Below are positions 26,650 to 35,758 of a stretch of DNA of 64,000 nt, piece by piece. The notes under the pieces were generated by a model. That model saw nothing but the letters and a program-made list of their open reading frames with translations. It was not told the origin of the DNA and searched no databases. The stretch covers positions 186,001 to 250,000 of the forward strand of contig NZ_JAPFGD010000002.1 of the NCBI RefSeq assembly GCF_027257175.1, given 5' to 3'. The DNA is from Castellaniella sp. S9. Lineage in GTDB: Bacteria; Pseudomonadota; Gammaproteobacteria; Burkholderiales; Burkholderiaceae_B. The stretch's first letter is position 1. Each line of letters begins with the position of its first letter. Position numbers and translations under genes: made by a program.

Positions 26650-27354
26650 ATGTCTGTGGAAAAAGTCGCGCTCGTCACCGCCGGCGGTTCTGGCATGGGT
26701 GCCGCCGCCGCCCGCAAATTGGCACAGGACGGCTACCGCGTCGCCGTGCTGTCCTCGTCCGGCAAGGGCGAGGCGCTCGCCCATGAGCTCGGGGGTGTGG
26801 GCGTCACCGGATCGAACCAGTCGAACGACGATCTGCGCCGCCTCGTCGGTCTGGCGATGCAGCGCTGGGGGCGCATCGACGCATTGGTCAATTCCGCCGG
26901 CCACGGCCCGCGCGCGCCCATCCTCGACATCACCGACGAGGACTGGCACAAGGGCATGGAGGTCTACTTTCTGAGCGCTGTACGCCCGGCCCGGCTGGTC
27001 GCGCCGATCATGGCGGCGCAAGGCGGCGGAGCCATCGTCAACATCTCCACGGCCTGGGCCTTCGAGCCCGCCGATCTGTTTCCGACCTCCGCGGTGTTTC
27101 GCGCCGGGCTGGCCAGCTTTACCAAGATCTTCGCCGACACCTACGCGGCCCGGAACGTCCGCATGAACAACGTGCTGCCCGGCTGGATCGACAGCCTGCC
27201 CGCGACGGACGAACGGCGCGAGAGCGTGCCGATGGGTCGCTACGGCAAGGCCGAGGAAATCGCCGCCACCGTCGCTTTCCTGCTGTCGGACGGCGCGGGC
27301 TACATCACCGGCCAGAACATCCGGGTCGACGGCGGTCTGACACGCGCCGTGTGA
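26650..27354 (+). CDS. Short-chain dehydrogenase/reductase lacking the YxxxK pair
   Basis: A 234-residue Rossmann protein. The cofactor-binding TAGGSGMGAAAARKL is near residue 10, the NSAGHGP segment is NAAG-like, and GAIVNIST carries the active-site serine position. The C-terminal YITGQNIRVDGG is typical. Where most SDRs have YSASK, this one has SAVFRAGL, so the Tyr and Lys of the catalytic triad appear replaced by Ser and Arg. The substrate is unknown and catalysis may be altered. It lies 32 bp after the DUF72 gene and converges on the LLM monooxygenase gene 12 bp away. Confidence 0.8.
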   Translation: MSVEKVALVTAGGSGMGAAAARKLAQDGYRVAVLSSSGKGEALAHELGGVGVTGSNQSNDDLRRLVGLAMQRWGRIDALVNSAGHGPRAPILDITDEDWHKGMEVYFLSAVRPARLVAPIMAAQGGGAIVNISTAWAFEPADLFPTSAVFRAGLASFTKIFADTYAARNVRMNNVLPGWIDSLPATDERRESVPMGRYGKAEEIAATVAFLLSDGAGYITGQNIRVDGGLTRAV

Positions 27355-27366
27355 TGCTGATCTGCC

Positions 27367-28389
27367 TCACCGCCAGCCCAGCGCCGGCGCCACGTGCGTC
27401 AGGATGGCCTCGATGACGTGCGCGTTGTAGTCCACGCCCAGTTGATTCGGGACCGTCAGCAGCAGCGTGTCGGCCTCTGCGATCGCCTGGTCCTGCTTCA
27501 GCAGCTCGACGAGGACGTCCGGTTCCGCGGCATAGCTGCGACCGAACACCGCGCGCGTCTTTTCGTCGATGAAGCCCACCTGGTCCCTGTCGTCGCCGCC
27601 GCGGCCGAAATACGCCCGATCCCGGTCGTCCACCAGCGCGAAAATGCTGCGGCTGACCGAGACCCGCGGCTCACGGGCGTGGCCGGCGTCCTTCCAGGCG
27701 GCCTTGTAGGCGCGGATCTGCACGGCCTGCTGCACGTGGAACGCCTCGCCCGTCTCGTCGTCCTTGAGGGTCGAGCTTTGCAGGTTCATGCCCAGCTTGG
27801 CGGCCCACACGGCGGTCGCATTCGATCCCGAACCCCACCAGATCCGCTCGCGCAGCCCTTCTGAAAAAGGTTCGAGGCGCAACAGGCCCGGCGGATTGGG
27901 AAACATGGGGCGCGGGTTCGGCCGGGCGAAGCCTTCGCCACGCAGCAGTTCGAGGAAGGCCTCGGCGTGCCGGCGCCCCATGTCCGCGTCGGTCTGGCCC
28001 TCGGCGGGCTGGTAGCCAAAATGGCGCCAGCCCTCGATCACCTGTTCCGGCGAACCCCTGCTGATTCCCAGTTGCAGGCGGCCGCCCGCGATGAGGTCGG
28101 CCGCGCCGGCATCCTCCACCATGTAGCAGGGATTCTCGTAGCGCATGTCGATCACCCCGGTGCCGATCTCGATGCGTTGCGTCCTGGCGCCCACGGCGGC
28201 CAGCAACGGGAACGGCGAGGCCAATTGGCGGGCGAAGTGGTGGACGCGAAAATACGCGCCATCCAGGCCGAGCGCCTCGGCGGCCACCGCAAGTTCGATG
28301 GATTGCAACAGCGCGTCCGCCGCGCAGCGGGTTTGCGATTGAGGGGACGGCGTCCAGTGGCCGAAAGAAAGGAATCCGATCTTCTTCAT
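27367..28389 (-). CDS. LLM-class (luciferase-like) flavin-dependent oxidoreductase
   Basis: A 340-residue bacterial-luciferase-fold protein. It begins MKKIGFLSFGHWTP and contains GLDGAYFRVHHFARQLASPFPLL, RIEIGTGVIDMRYENPCYM and GRLQLGISRGSPEQVIEGW, the segments forming the FMN site and TIM-barrel core in F420/FMN-dependent monooxygenases. It probably uses reduced flavin from a separate reductase. The substrate is unknown. No reductase is adjacent. Transcription is toward the SDR gene. Confidence 0.85.
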   Translation of the reverse strand: MKKIGFLSFGHWTPSPQSQTRCAADALLQSIELAVAAEALGLDGAYFRVHHFARQLASPFPLLAAVGARTQRIEIGTGVIDMRYENPCYMVEDAGAADLIAGGRLQLGISRGSPEQVIEGWRHFGYQPAEGQTDADMGRRHAEAFLELLRGEGFARPNPRPMFPNPPGLLRLEPFSEGLRERIWWGSGSNATAVWAAKLGMNLQSSTLKDDETGEAFHVQQAVQIRAYKAAWKDAGHAREPRVSVSRSIFALVDDRDRAYFGRGGDDRDQVGFIDEKTRAVFGRSYAAEPDVLVELLKQDQAIAEADTLLLTVPNQLGVDYNAHVIEAILTHVAPALGWR

Positions 28390-28559
28390 TGTGAGGCGGC
28401 CTCCAAGGTTGGGCGGGGCGAACGGCGACGCGCCCGATACTGGATTCTAGTGCCGATGCCGCATTGGGGCGCGGCAGCGCCATGTCGGCCATCGGCGAAC
28501 CGCGCCGATGGCGCGGTGCTACAGACCCTCGGGCCTGCGTGGAGGCCCGGCCGTCGGCT

Positions 28560-29645
28560 TTACGACCGCGCCATCAGCGCAGCCTCGACGGCCATGCCCA
28601 CGTCCGTGGTGTTCGCTTTGCCGCCCAGGTCCGGCGTGGTGGTTTCCCCCTTGCCCAGTACATCCTCTATCGCGCCCACGATGGCGTCGTGTGCCGCCGT
28701 GTGCCGGGCATCGCCGTTGCCCAGGAAATCCAGCATCATGGCGCCGGACCAGATCATGGCGATGGGATTGGCGATGTTCCGGCCGTAGATGTCGGGGGCC
28801 GAGCCGTGCACGGGCTCGAACAGCGACGGGAACTTGCGCTCCGGATTCAAGTTGGCCGACGGCGCGATGCCGATGGTGCCCGCGCATGCCGGCCCCAGGT
28901 CGGACAGGATGTCGCCAAACAGGTTGGAGGCCACCACGACGTCGAAGCGCTGCGGGTTCAGTACGAAATGCGCCGACAGGATATCGATATGGTATTTGTC
29001 CCAGCGCACGTCCGGGTACTGGGGGGCGATCTGTTCCACGCGCTTGTCCCAGTAGGGCATGCTGATGGAAATGCCGTTGGACTTGGTCGCGGAGGTCAGG
29101 TGCTTTTTAGGCCGGCTGCGGGCAAATTCGAATGCGTACTTCAGGATGCGGTCCACGCCTGTGCGGGTGAACACCGCCTCCTGTAGCGCGAACTCGCGCT
29201 CCGATCCTTCGAACATCACGCCGCCCACGGAGGAGTATTCTCCTTCGGAGTTCTCGCGCACCACATAGAAGTCGATGTCCCCGGGCTGCCGGCCGGCCAG
29301 CGGGCAGGGGACGCCCTTGATCAGGCGCACGGGCCGCAGGTTGACGTATTCGTCGAAACCCCTGCGAAACTGGAGGAGGGAACCCCACAGCGAGATATGG
29401 TCCGGTACGGTTTCGGGCCAGCCGACGGCGCCGAAGTAGATCGCATCGAAGCCTTGCAGCTGTTCGAACCAGTCCGAGGGCATCATCCGCCCGTGCTTGG
29501 CGTAGTACCCGCAGTGAGCCCAGTCGAACGCTTGCAGGGACAGCTGGATGTCGAATTTCTCGGCCGCCGCCTTCAACACTCGTAGCCCTTCAGGCATTAC
29601 TTCCTTGCCGATGCCATCGCCGGAAATCACTGCAATCTTGTGCAT
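28560..29645 (-). CDS. ttuC: Tartrate dehydrogenase / D-malate dehydrogenase (decarboxylating)
   Basis: A 361-residue isocitrate/isopropylmalate-dehydrogenase-family enzyme. It begins MHKIAVISGDGIGKEVMPEG, has YFGAVGWPETVPDHISLWG, and an arginine cluster (FRRGFDEYVNLRPVR). ENSEGEYSSVGG is the segment distinguishing tartrate/D-malate from isopropylmalate enzymes. Metal ligands are supplied by the NLFGDILSDLGP region, and the end has FEPVHGSAPDIYG. It uses NAD+ to oxidise L-tartrate or D-malate to oxaloglycolate or pyruvate plus CO2. The ATG at 29645 fits the family N-terminus. A LysR gene is divergent across 98 bp, the usual ttuA-ttuC arrangement. Confidence 0.88.
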   Translation of the reverse strand: MHKIAVISGDGIGKEVMPEGLRVLKAAAEKFDIQLSLQAFDWAHCGYYAKHGRMMPSDWFEQLQGFDAIYFGAVGWPETVPDHISLWGSLLQFRRGFDEYVNLRPVRLIKGVPCPLAGRQPGDIDFYVVRENSEGEYSSVGGVMFEGSEREFALQEAVFTRTGVDRILKYAFEFARSRPKKHLTSATKSNGISISMPYWDKRVEQIAPQYPDVRWDKYHIDILSAHFVLNPQRFDVVVASNLFGDILSDLGPACAGTIGIAPSANLNPERKFPSLFEPVHGSAPDIYGRNIANPIAMIWSGAMMLDFLGNGDARHTAAHDAIVGAIEDVLGKGETTTPDLGGKANTTDVGMAVEAALMARS

Positions 29646-29743
29646 CTTGCCCTTCTGTACTGTTGTTTTGAATATCCCCGCGATGATACTATCCAGCGCA
29701 AAGAACATAATTGGCGGATTCGTTAAATCACAAGACACATATC

Positions 29744-30667
29744 ATGAATAATCAGCCGCTACTCGAAGACCTACGCTTGTTTTGCCTGGTCGTGCGCAAT
29801 CGCAGCTTCGTGGCAACAGCGACAGAGCTGGGCGTGTCGCCCGCATACGTCAGCAAGCGGATCGCCACCCTGGAAAGCACGCTGAAGACCAAGCTGTTGC
29901 ACAGAACCACGCGCCGGGTCGCCGTCACCGATGACGGGACGTCGATCTATGAATGGTCCCAGCGCATCCTCGAGGACGTCGACCAGATGACCGAGATGGT
30001 GCAGACCACCAAGACGACCCCCCGGGGTCTGCTGCGGATCTGTACCAGTTCGGGGTTCGGGCGCAACCGAGTCGGGCCGGCCTTGTCGCAGTTGGCCAAG
30101 CAATATCCGTCGATGGAAATCCAGTTCGAACTGCTGGACAGGCCGGTGGATTTGATCGGCGAGGGCTTCGATCTGGATATCCGGGTGGGCACGGTGACCG
30201 ACCCCGGGTTGATCGCCAGGCGCATCGCCACCAACTATCGGATATTGACGGCTGCGCCCTCGTACGTCGCGCGGTACGGGCAGCCATCCTCGTTCCCGGA
30301 TCTGGCCAATCATCAATGCATCGTCATCCGCGAACGCGACCAGACTTCGAGCGTCTGGCGAATGACCGGCCCCTCAGGCCCGGTCAGCATGAAGGTGTCG
30401 GGGCCGTTCTCGACCAATAACGGGGAAGTCGCCCACAAGTGGGCGATAGACGGCCACGGCATCCTGCTGCGATCCATCTGGGACGTCAAGGCCAGCCTGG
30501 ACGCGGACAAGCTCGTCAGGGTGTTGCCCGATCATTCGCAGGAGGCCAACGTATGGGCGGTGTATTCATCGCGGCTCAGCAGTTCGGCCAAGGTACGCGT
30601 GTGCGTGCAGTTCCTGGAGCAATGGCTGAACGTCAGCGTGGGCGAGATCCGGGGCCAGCCCGGCTGA
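29744..30667 (+). CDS. LysR-family regulator (TtuA-like)
   Basis: A 307-residue LysR protein. The HTH (about 8-66) includes SFVATATELGVSPAYVSKRI, and the effector domain covers about 95-300 with GEGFDLDIRVG. It is divergent from the tartrate/D-malate dehydrogenase gene and likely controls it in response to the dicarboxylate. The 98-bp shared region holds AT-rich sequence around 29700-29720 that could hold its site. It ends 6 bp from the convergent epimerase gene. Confidence 0.85.
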   Translation: MNNQPLLEDLRLFCLVVRNRSFVATATELGVSPAYVSKRIATLESTLKTKLLHRTTRRVAVTDDGTSIYEWSQRILEDVDQMTEMVQTTKTTPRGLLRICTSSGFGRNRVGPALSQLAKQYPSMEIQFELLDRPVDLIGEGFDLDIRVGTVTDPGLIARRIATNYRILTAAPSYVARYGQPSSFPDLANHQCIVIRERDQTSSVWRMTGPSGPVSMKVSGPFSTNNGEVAHKWAIDGHGILLRSIWDVKASLDADKLVRVLPDHSQEANVWAVYSSRLSSSAKVRVCVQFLEQWLNVSVGEIRGQPG

Positions 30668-30673
30668 TCGGAC

Positions 30674-31621
30674 CTACGAGCCCGCTGGCGCTCGCGCGCG
30701 CAATATCGCGTCGCGAACCCGGGCAGCTCCGTCGGCCAGGCTCACTTTGGGGTCGAAGTCCAGATCGCGCCTGGCCGCATCTATCGTCAAGGGCCCCAGG
30801 CCGAAGGTGTTCCATCCCATGCCATCGGGCTGCACTCGTACCGATACTTCCGGCACCGCCAGCCGGACCTGGGCGACGATGTCGTCCAGGGTCTGTGCCA
30901 CGCCGGGCCCGATGTTATAGGCCCGTTGCCGCAGCGCAGGCATGCTCAGGGCGGAGCAGATGCCATCGATGACGTCATCCACGTAGATGTGCTGGCGGGT
31001 GCGGCCGGGCTCGTCCCGGACGGATGTGACGCGGCCGTCGATGGCGTCCTGGACCAGCGTGCGGATCAGGCACGACGTGGTCCTGCCTGGCCCATAGCAT
31101 GAGGCCACCCGCAGCGCCACGGCGTCGACGCCGTGCTCGGCGAAATAGGCATTGATCAATGCCTCGCCCGCGGCCTTGGTGGCGCCGTACACCGTGCTGG
31201 GATACAAGGGCGTGTCCTCATTCACGGGCAAGATGTCGGCACGTTCGCCGTACGCCATGACGGACGAGAACCATATGACCCGTTCCACTTGATGGATGCG
31301 CGCCGCCTCCAGCAGATCGACCAGCGAGGACAGGTTGATGTCGCACAGCCGGGCGGGCGCGTCGCGCATCAGCATGGGGCCCGATATGCCGCCGGCATGC
31401 ACGACCTTCCGGACGTCGTGGCGCACGATGGCTTCGTGCCAGCGATGAGGGTCGGGCAGGTCGTGCGTCATGATGGGAAAGGGCATGCCCTGCGGCACGA
31501 TCCTGTCCATGCCGATCACCCGGTGCCCCTCGCGGACCAGACGGTGGGCCAGTTCGGCGCCGATCAGGCCTGTGATACCGGTGACGAGGATTGCGCCCTC
31601 GCGCTGTATTGCTGCAATCAT
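30674..31621 (-). CDS. NAD-dependent epimerase/dehydratase family protein
   Basis: A 315-residue extended SDR. It has the glycine-rich ILVTGITGLIGAELAHRL, the serine of VIWFSSVMAYG and the YxxxK pair in YGATK. QHIYVDDVIDG is typical of nucleotide-sugar epimerases and related enzymes. The start at 31621 has AGGA 9 nt upstream; an in-frame ATG at 31642 is possible. It is the last gene of the minus-strand TRAP operon, 36 bp after dctP. It may act on a hydroxy-acid or sugar-acid taken up by the transporter, as in denD/uronate-type clusters; the substrate is unproven. Confidence 0.82.
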   Translation of the reverse strand: MIAAIQREGAILVTGITGLIGAELAHRLVREGHRVIGMDRIVPQGMPFPIMTHDLPDPHRWHEAIVRHDVRKVVHAGGISGPMLMRDAPARLCDINLSSLVDLLEAARIHQVERVIWFSSVMAYGERADILPVNEDTPLYPSTVYGATKAAGEALINAYFAEHGVDAVALRVASCYGPGRTTSCLIRTLVQDAIDGRVTSVRDEPGRTRQHIYVDDVIDGICSALSMPALRQRAYNIGPGVAQTLDDIVAQVRLAVPEVSVRVQPDGMGWNTFGLGPLTIDAARRDLDFDPKVSLADGAARVRDAILRARAPAGS

Positions 31622-31657
31622 CGAACTATCCTGGAATGGCATGGTTCACGAGAGGGA

Positions 31658-32665
31658 TTATTCGACCGCCTGGATCTTGTTGTACAGATCGGCAAGCAGC
31701 CCGCCCTCGAAGGTATTGGGCACGTCTTTCACCTTTTCGCGGAAGGCGGCCTTGTCGGGCTGCACCACGGTCATGCCTCCGGCCTTGAGTTCGGCCAGCA
31801 GCTCGGTTTCGCTGTCCAGCACCAGTTGATCCTGATACACGCCCGCATCGCGTACCGCCGTCTTGATCAGGTCCAGCTGCTCGGGTGACAAGCGGCCGTA
31901 CAGATCGTCGCTCATGCCGACGATCACATTGGAGACCAGATGGTCGGTCAGCGACAGATACTTGTTGACCAGATGCACGCCGGCACCCTTCATGGTGGCC
32001 AGCGGATTTTCCTGCGCGTCCACCACATGGGTCTGCAAGGCCGTGAACAAGTCCTTGAAATCGACGGGCGTGGGCGTTGCGCCCATCGCGCGCCAGTACG
32101 CCTCAAAGATGGGAACGGGGACCACGCGCAGCTTCATCCCCTCCAAGTCGGCGGGCGTCTTGACCGGCTTGTTGGACGTCAGTTGGCGTGTGCCGTAATA
32201 CCAGGACGAACTGATGATGTGGATACCGGTTTTTTCCAGCAGGGCGTCGGCCAGCTCGTCGCCGACTGGTCCTTCCAACGCCTTGCGCATGTGGGCGGGG
32301 TCGCGGAATGCGTACAGCATGCCCAAGACGTTGGCCTGGGGCAGCACGTTGCCGTAGGTGGAGCCGGTGATCGCCGCCATGTCGAGCGTGCCGATCTGCA
32401 TGCCTTCTATCATTTGCTGCTCATTGCCCAGCTGGCCGGCGGGGTAGTCCTGCACTTTGATCTTGCCGCCGGACCGTTCCTCCACAAGCTTGGCAAAGCG
32501 CTTCACGCCCAGGTCCAGCGGCGTGCCCACGGCAATATTCTGGCCGATGCGTAGGGTCATGGTTTGTTGTGCCCAGGCGCTGCCGCCGGCAAGCAATGTC
32601 GTGGCGAGCATGGCGGTGATGGCCGCCTTGGCGCTGCTTTTCATGGATGATCGAATGGATAGCAT
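31658..32665 (-). CDS. TRAP transporter substrate-binding protein (DctP type), system 2
   Basis: A 335-residue periplasmic binding protein with a Sec signal peptide cleaved near GSAWAQQ (about 30-33). The mature part has the DctP signature: NIAVGTPLDLGVKRFAKLVEE and AVPV..RYW region GMKLRVVPVPIFEAYWRAMG. The arginine in KLRVVPVP would bind the substrate carboxylate. AAGGAGG precedes the ATG. It follows the dctQ-dctM pair (order Q-M-P) and precedes the epimerase gene. The ligand is probably an organic or sugar acid. Confidence 0.9.
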   Translation of the reverse strand: MLSIRSSMKSSAKAAITAMLATTLLAGGSAWAQQTMTLRIGQNIAVGTPLDLGVKRFAKLVEERSGGKIKVQDYPAGQLGNEQQMIEGMQIGTLDMAAITGSTYGNVLPQANVLGMLYAFRDPAHMRKALEGPVGDELADALLEKTGIHIISSSWYYGTRQLTSNKPVKTPADLEGMKLRVVPVPIFEAYWRAMGATPTPVDFKDLFTALQTHVVDAQENPLATMKGAGVHLVNKYLSLTDHLVSNVIVGMSDDLYGRLSPEQLDLIKTAVRDAGVYQDQLVLDSETELLAELKAGGMTVVQPDKAAFREKVKDVPNTFEGGLLADLYNKIQAVE

Positions 32666-32686
32666 GGTGTTCCTCCTTGTAGTGGT

Positions 32687-33958
32687 CTAATTGGAATAAA
32701 CGAACTGGGGCAGCCAGGTGATGGTCTGCGGAAACACAATGATCAACAGCATGGTGACGACCAGCGGTATCAGGAACGGCCATACTGCTACGATCACCTT
32801 TTCCAGCCTGATGCCCGACACCTGGCTGCCCACGTACAGGCAAAGGCCGACCGGCGGAGTCACCAGGCCGATGCCCAGCATGTACACCATCATCACCCCG
32901 ATATAGACCGGATCCATGCCGGCCGATATCAGTGCGACGCCCAGTACCGGAGTCAGCAGAATGATGGCGGCGGCCACTTCCATGAAGCACCCCACGATCA
33001 GCAGCAGTACGGCGACGGCAAGCATGATCATCAGCGGGTCCTGGAAGGACGCCATCAGCAGCTCGGACAGGCCGCCGGCAACCTGCGAGCGGGAAATCGC
33101 ATATCCCAGCGGCGCCGCGAAGCCGATGATCAGCATGATGGCGCCCGACAGGGTCGCCGTGCTCATGAGCGCTTCCAGCACCTTTGCCCAGGTCAGCTCG
33201 CGGTAGATCAGGCCGGCGACGATCAGCGTGTACACGGTCGCCAGGATGGCGGCTTCCGTGGGCGTGGCCAGCCCGGAGAACATGGCGCCGAGCAGTACGA
33301 CCGGCGTCAGCAAGGACCATATTCCTTCCCGGAAGGTGCGCCAGAAAGGCACTTGCGGCGCCGCCTTGACCTTTGTCTTGCGGCGCCAGAACAGGAAGGC
33401 GAACATCAGCATGATCATCAGGCCCGTCAGGATGCCCGGTATGACGCCGCCCAGGAAAAGCAGGCCGATGGGCACGTTGGCGATGCTGCCGAAGATGACC
33501 ATGTTGATGCTGGGCGGAATAATGGGGCCGATGGTGGCGGTGGTGGTGATGACGCCGATGCTCAGGTCGTCCGGGTAGTGGCTGTCCCGCATCGCCTTCA
33601 TGCCGATCTTGCCGAGGCTGGCCAGGTCGGCGACTGCCGAGCCCGACATGCCGGCGAAGATCATGCCGGCCACCACGTTGGTATGGCCCAGCCCGCCGGG
33701 GATACGGCCCACGCAAGCCAGTGCGAACGCGAATATCCGGCGTGTGATGCCTCCGCAGTTCATCAGCTCGCCCGCCAGAATGAAGAACGGGATGGCGATC
33801 AGGGGGATGTTGCCCAACTGGCCGATGAATTGTTGCGGAAAAACCAGCAGGTTGGCGTTGGTCGCCAGAAAATAGCCCAGCGCCGATGCCGCGATGGCGA
33901 AGGCGATCGGCGCGCCCAGGAGCATGGCTGCCAGCAGTACGATGGATGAAGTGATCAT
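32687..33958 (-). CDS. TRAP transporter large permease (DctM type), system 2
   Basis: A 423-residue inner-membrane protein with about 12 transmembrane helices, the DctM length. It contains GMSGSAVADLASLGKIGM and GPIIPPSINMVIFG, conserved DctM segments, and the late VTPPVGLCLYVG. It moves the organic acid with Na+ in partnership with DctQ. Its start overlaps the dctQ stop by 4 nt (ATGA), and dctP follows 21 bp after its stop. Confidence 0.9.
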   Translation of the reverse strand: MITSSIVLLAAMLLGAPIAFAIAASALGYFLATNANLLVFPQQFIGQLGNIPLIAIPFFILAGELMNCGGITRRIFAFALACVGRIPGGLGHTNVVAGMIFAGMSGSAVADLASLGKIGMKAMRDSHYPDDLSIGVITTTATIGPIIPPSINMVIFGSIANVPIGLLFLGGVIPGILTGLMIMLMFAFLFWRRKTKVKAAPQVPFWRTFREGIWSLLTPVVLLGAMFSGLATPTEAAILATVYTLIVAGLIYRELTWAKVLEALMSTATLSGAIMLIIGFAAPLGYAISRSQVAGGLSELLMASFQDPLMIMLAVAVLLLIVGCFMEVAAAIILLTPVLGVALISAGMDPVYIGVMMVYMLGIGLVTPPVGLCLYVGSQVSGIRLEKVIVAVWPFLIPLVVTMLLIIVFPQTITWLPQFVYSN

Positions 33959-34506
33959 GCGCTGGTCTCCTGCTCCGGCGTGCCGGGCGGCACGATGACC
34001 GTTTCAATGAAAACGAAGCGGCGCTTGAACACCTGCAGCTGGATCAGGCGCAAGCCCATGAGCACCGCGAGCGCCGGCGCAGCCGCATAGGCCCAGGCCC
34101 AGGTGAAGGGCAGGGTGGCGAAGGAAAAAGAAGTGCGTGACATCAGGCTCCACCCATACCACCCCAGCACCGCCAGCACCGCTAGGACCAGCAGCAGCAC
34201 CAGGTAGTCGAATCCCTTGCGCAGGCCCAGGGGAAGGCTGTCGGCCACAGCGCCCAGCCGCACCAGGGCCAGGCGTTTCGCCGCGCCCGTCGCGCCCAGG
34301 ACGGAACACCAGACGAACAAGAACTGCGAGAGTTCCTCGGGCCAGCTGAGCGGCGACCCGAGCAGAGTGCGCAGGAAAACCTGGGCCACCATCACCGCCC
34401 CGATGATGCACAGCAGGAGCATCGCCACCAGCTCTTCGGCGTTGTCCGCGAGAATGCGCCCCCAGGAGACACGAGCGCCATGCGAATGGATGGAGGAACC
34501 GATCAT
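33955..34506 (-). CDS. TRAP transporter small permease (DctQ type), system 2
   Basis: A 183-residue membrane protein with four hydrophobic segments: EELVAMLLLCIIGAVMVAQVFL, FLFVWCSVLGA, YLVLLLVLAVLAVLGW and AYAAAPALAVLMGLRLI. The PLSWPEELSQFLFVW motif is diagnostic of DctQ. It overlaps dctM by 4 nt and starts 2 nt after the racemase-GAF stop, so all are in one transcript. Confidence 0.88.
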   Translation of the reverse strand: MIGSSIHSHGARVSWGRILADNAEELVAMLLLCIIGAVMVAQVFLRTLLGSPLSWPEELSQFLFVWCSVLGATGAAKRLALVRLGAVADSLPLGLRKGFDYLVLLLVLAVLAVLGWYGWSLMSRTSFSFATLPFTWAWAYAAAPALAVLMGLRLIQLQVFKRRFVFIETVIVPPGTPEQETSA

Positions 34507-34508
34507 CG

Positions 34509-35720
34509 TCAGACCCAGCCCGATCGTTCAAGGAGGCTGCGGGCCTTGTCCATGGCCGCGCGCATTGCCTCGATGTCGCGATCGGACCATGGCCGCGTGT
34601 CGGGGAGATGGTGGACGGAGATCCAGCCGACCAGTTGATTGCGCCATACCAGAGGTCCGAGAACCTGGGCCTTGACGCCATAGACGCCCATCAGCGCCTT
34701 GGGCGGCGGAACCTGGGCATTGATGCAATCCTCCTGAATGAGCAGGTCGCGATGCCGGTCCAGCCACTGGACGGTCGCCAGGCTGCGTTGGTTCAGGGAC
34801 GAGTCCAGCCTCAGCGAGGCCACGCCCGGGGCGGTGGCTTCGGCATAGACGTCGTCGACGCCGATGTTTAATTCCGGGATGTCCAGCCGAATGGTGGTGC
34901 GGCTGGCGGACGTGGCCACCAGAAGCTCGGCCAGTATGGTATCGAGCTCGGCGAGAACCTCGTGGTCGCGCAGCAGCTGGCCCCATCCGTGCAGCGGATT
35001 GCTGATGCCGGCCATTTGCAGGGCCTGCCACAAGGTGACCGCTATGCTGTCGAAAATCGGCTTGCCCAGTTCGTGTTCCATGTCGTCCAAGACGGCGGCG
35101 GCGGCCAGATTGGTGCAGCCGACGACGATGCACTCGGCATCGGGCGAGTCCGCATCGCGCAGCAGCTGCTTGATGGTATCGAACGACGTGCCGCCAATGA
35201 CCTGGTTCTTGGTGATGTCCAGGCGCGCCTCCTTGACCACTTCGAAGCCGGCGCTCTCGTAGGTGCGCGCCATCTGGCGCGCCGGCGCCTGGACGTACGG
35301 CGTCGCCAAGGCGAACTTCTGGATGCCGTACTGCGCAAGCACTTCCAACTGGGCCAGGGAAGAGGTCGATGCCGGCACCCCCACGGTCCCGGTGATGGCG
35401 GCGCAGATGTCCTTGTCAGCCTCGAAGCCTTTCCCGGACCATGCGCCGGAGGTTCCGTTCCACAGGATCACATCCACTGCCGCATCGCCCAGCAGGCTGG
35501 CCGCCTCGGCCATTTTCGAGGTTTCGAACTGGTTGACGTCGTTCGCATCGAGCGTCAGCGTCCGGACCTGGACGCGCGAGAAATGGGTGGATACGCGGTC
35601 GCTGATCTGATGCGTCATCAGTTGGGTCAGCGGTTCCAGTGCCGTGTTGGACGAGGGCGTAATGAATCCGATTTTCTTGAGGTCTTTCAGGCCGCCGGCC
35701 TTCTTCAATCGTGCGTTCAT
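34509..35720 (-). CDS. Asp/Glu-racemase / maleate-isomerase-like domain fused to a C-terminal GAF domain
   Basis: A 403-residue two-domain protein. Residues about 14-255 match the arylmalonate-decarboxylase/maleate-isomerase branch of the Asp/Glu racemase superfamily (GFITPSSNTALEPL; C202 in IVVGCTNLAAAAVL). The first catalytic cysteine of two-cysteine racemases is absent: the loop reads ILWNGTSGAW. So, like arylmalonate decarboxylase, it has one catalytic Cys. Residues about 260-400 resemble a GAF domain (SLATVQWLDRHRDLLIQED, VWRNQLVGWISVHHL), perhaps a ligand sensor. It lies between an SDR and dctQ in the TRAP operon. Isomerase, decarboxylase or regulatory roles are all possible. Confidence 0.75.
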   Translation of the reverse strand: MNARLKKAGGLKDLKKIGFITPSSNTALEPLTQLMTHQISDRVSTHFSRVQVRTLTLDANDVNQFETSKMAEAASLLGDAAVDVILWNGTSGAWSGKGFEADKDICAAITGTVGVPASTSSLAQLEVLAQYGIQKFALATPYVQAPARQMARTYESAGFEVVKEARLDITKNQVIGGTSFDTIKQLLRDADSPDAECIVVGCTNLAAAAVLDDMEHELGKPIFDSIAVTLWQALQMAGISNPLHGWGQLLRDHEVLAELDTILAELLVATSASRTTIRLDIPELNIGVDDVYAEATAPGVASLRLDSSLNQRSLATVQWLDRHRDLLIQEDCINAQVPPPKALMGVYGVKAQVLGPLVWRNQLVGWISVHHLPDTRPWSDRDIEAMRAAMDKARSLLERSGWV

Positions 35721-35758
35721 CGTGCTTCCTTATCAAATGGTCTAAGGGGATGGCCGGG

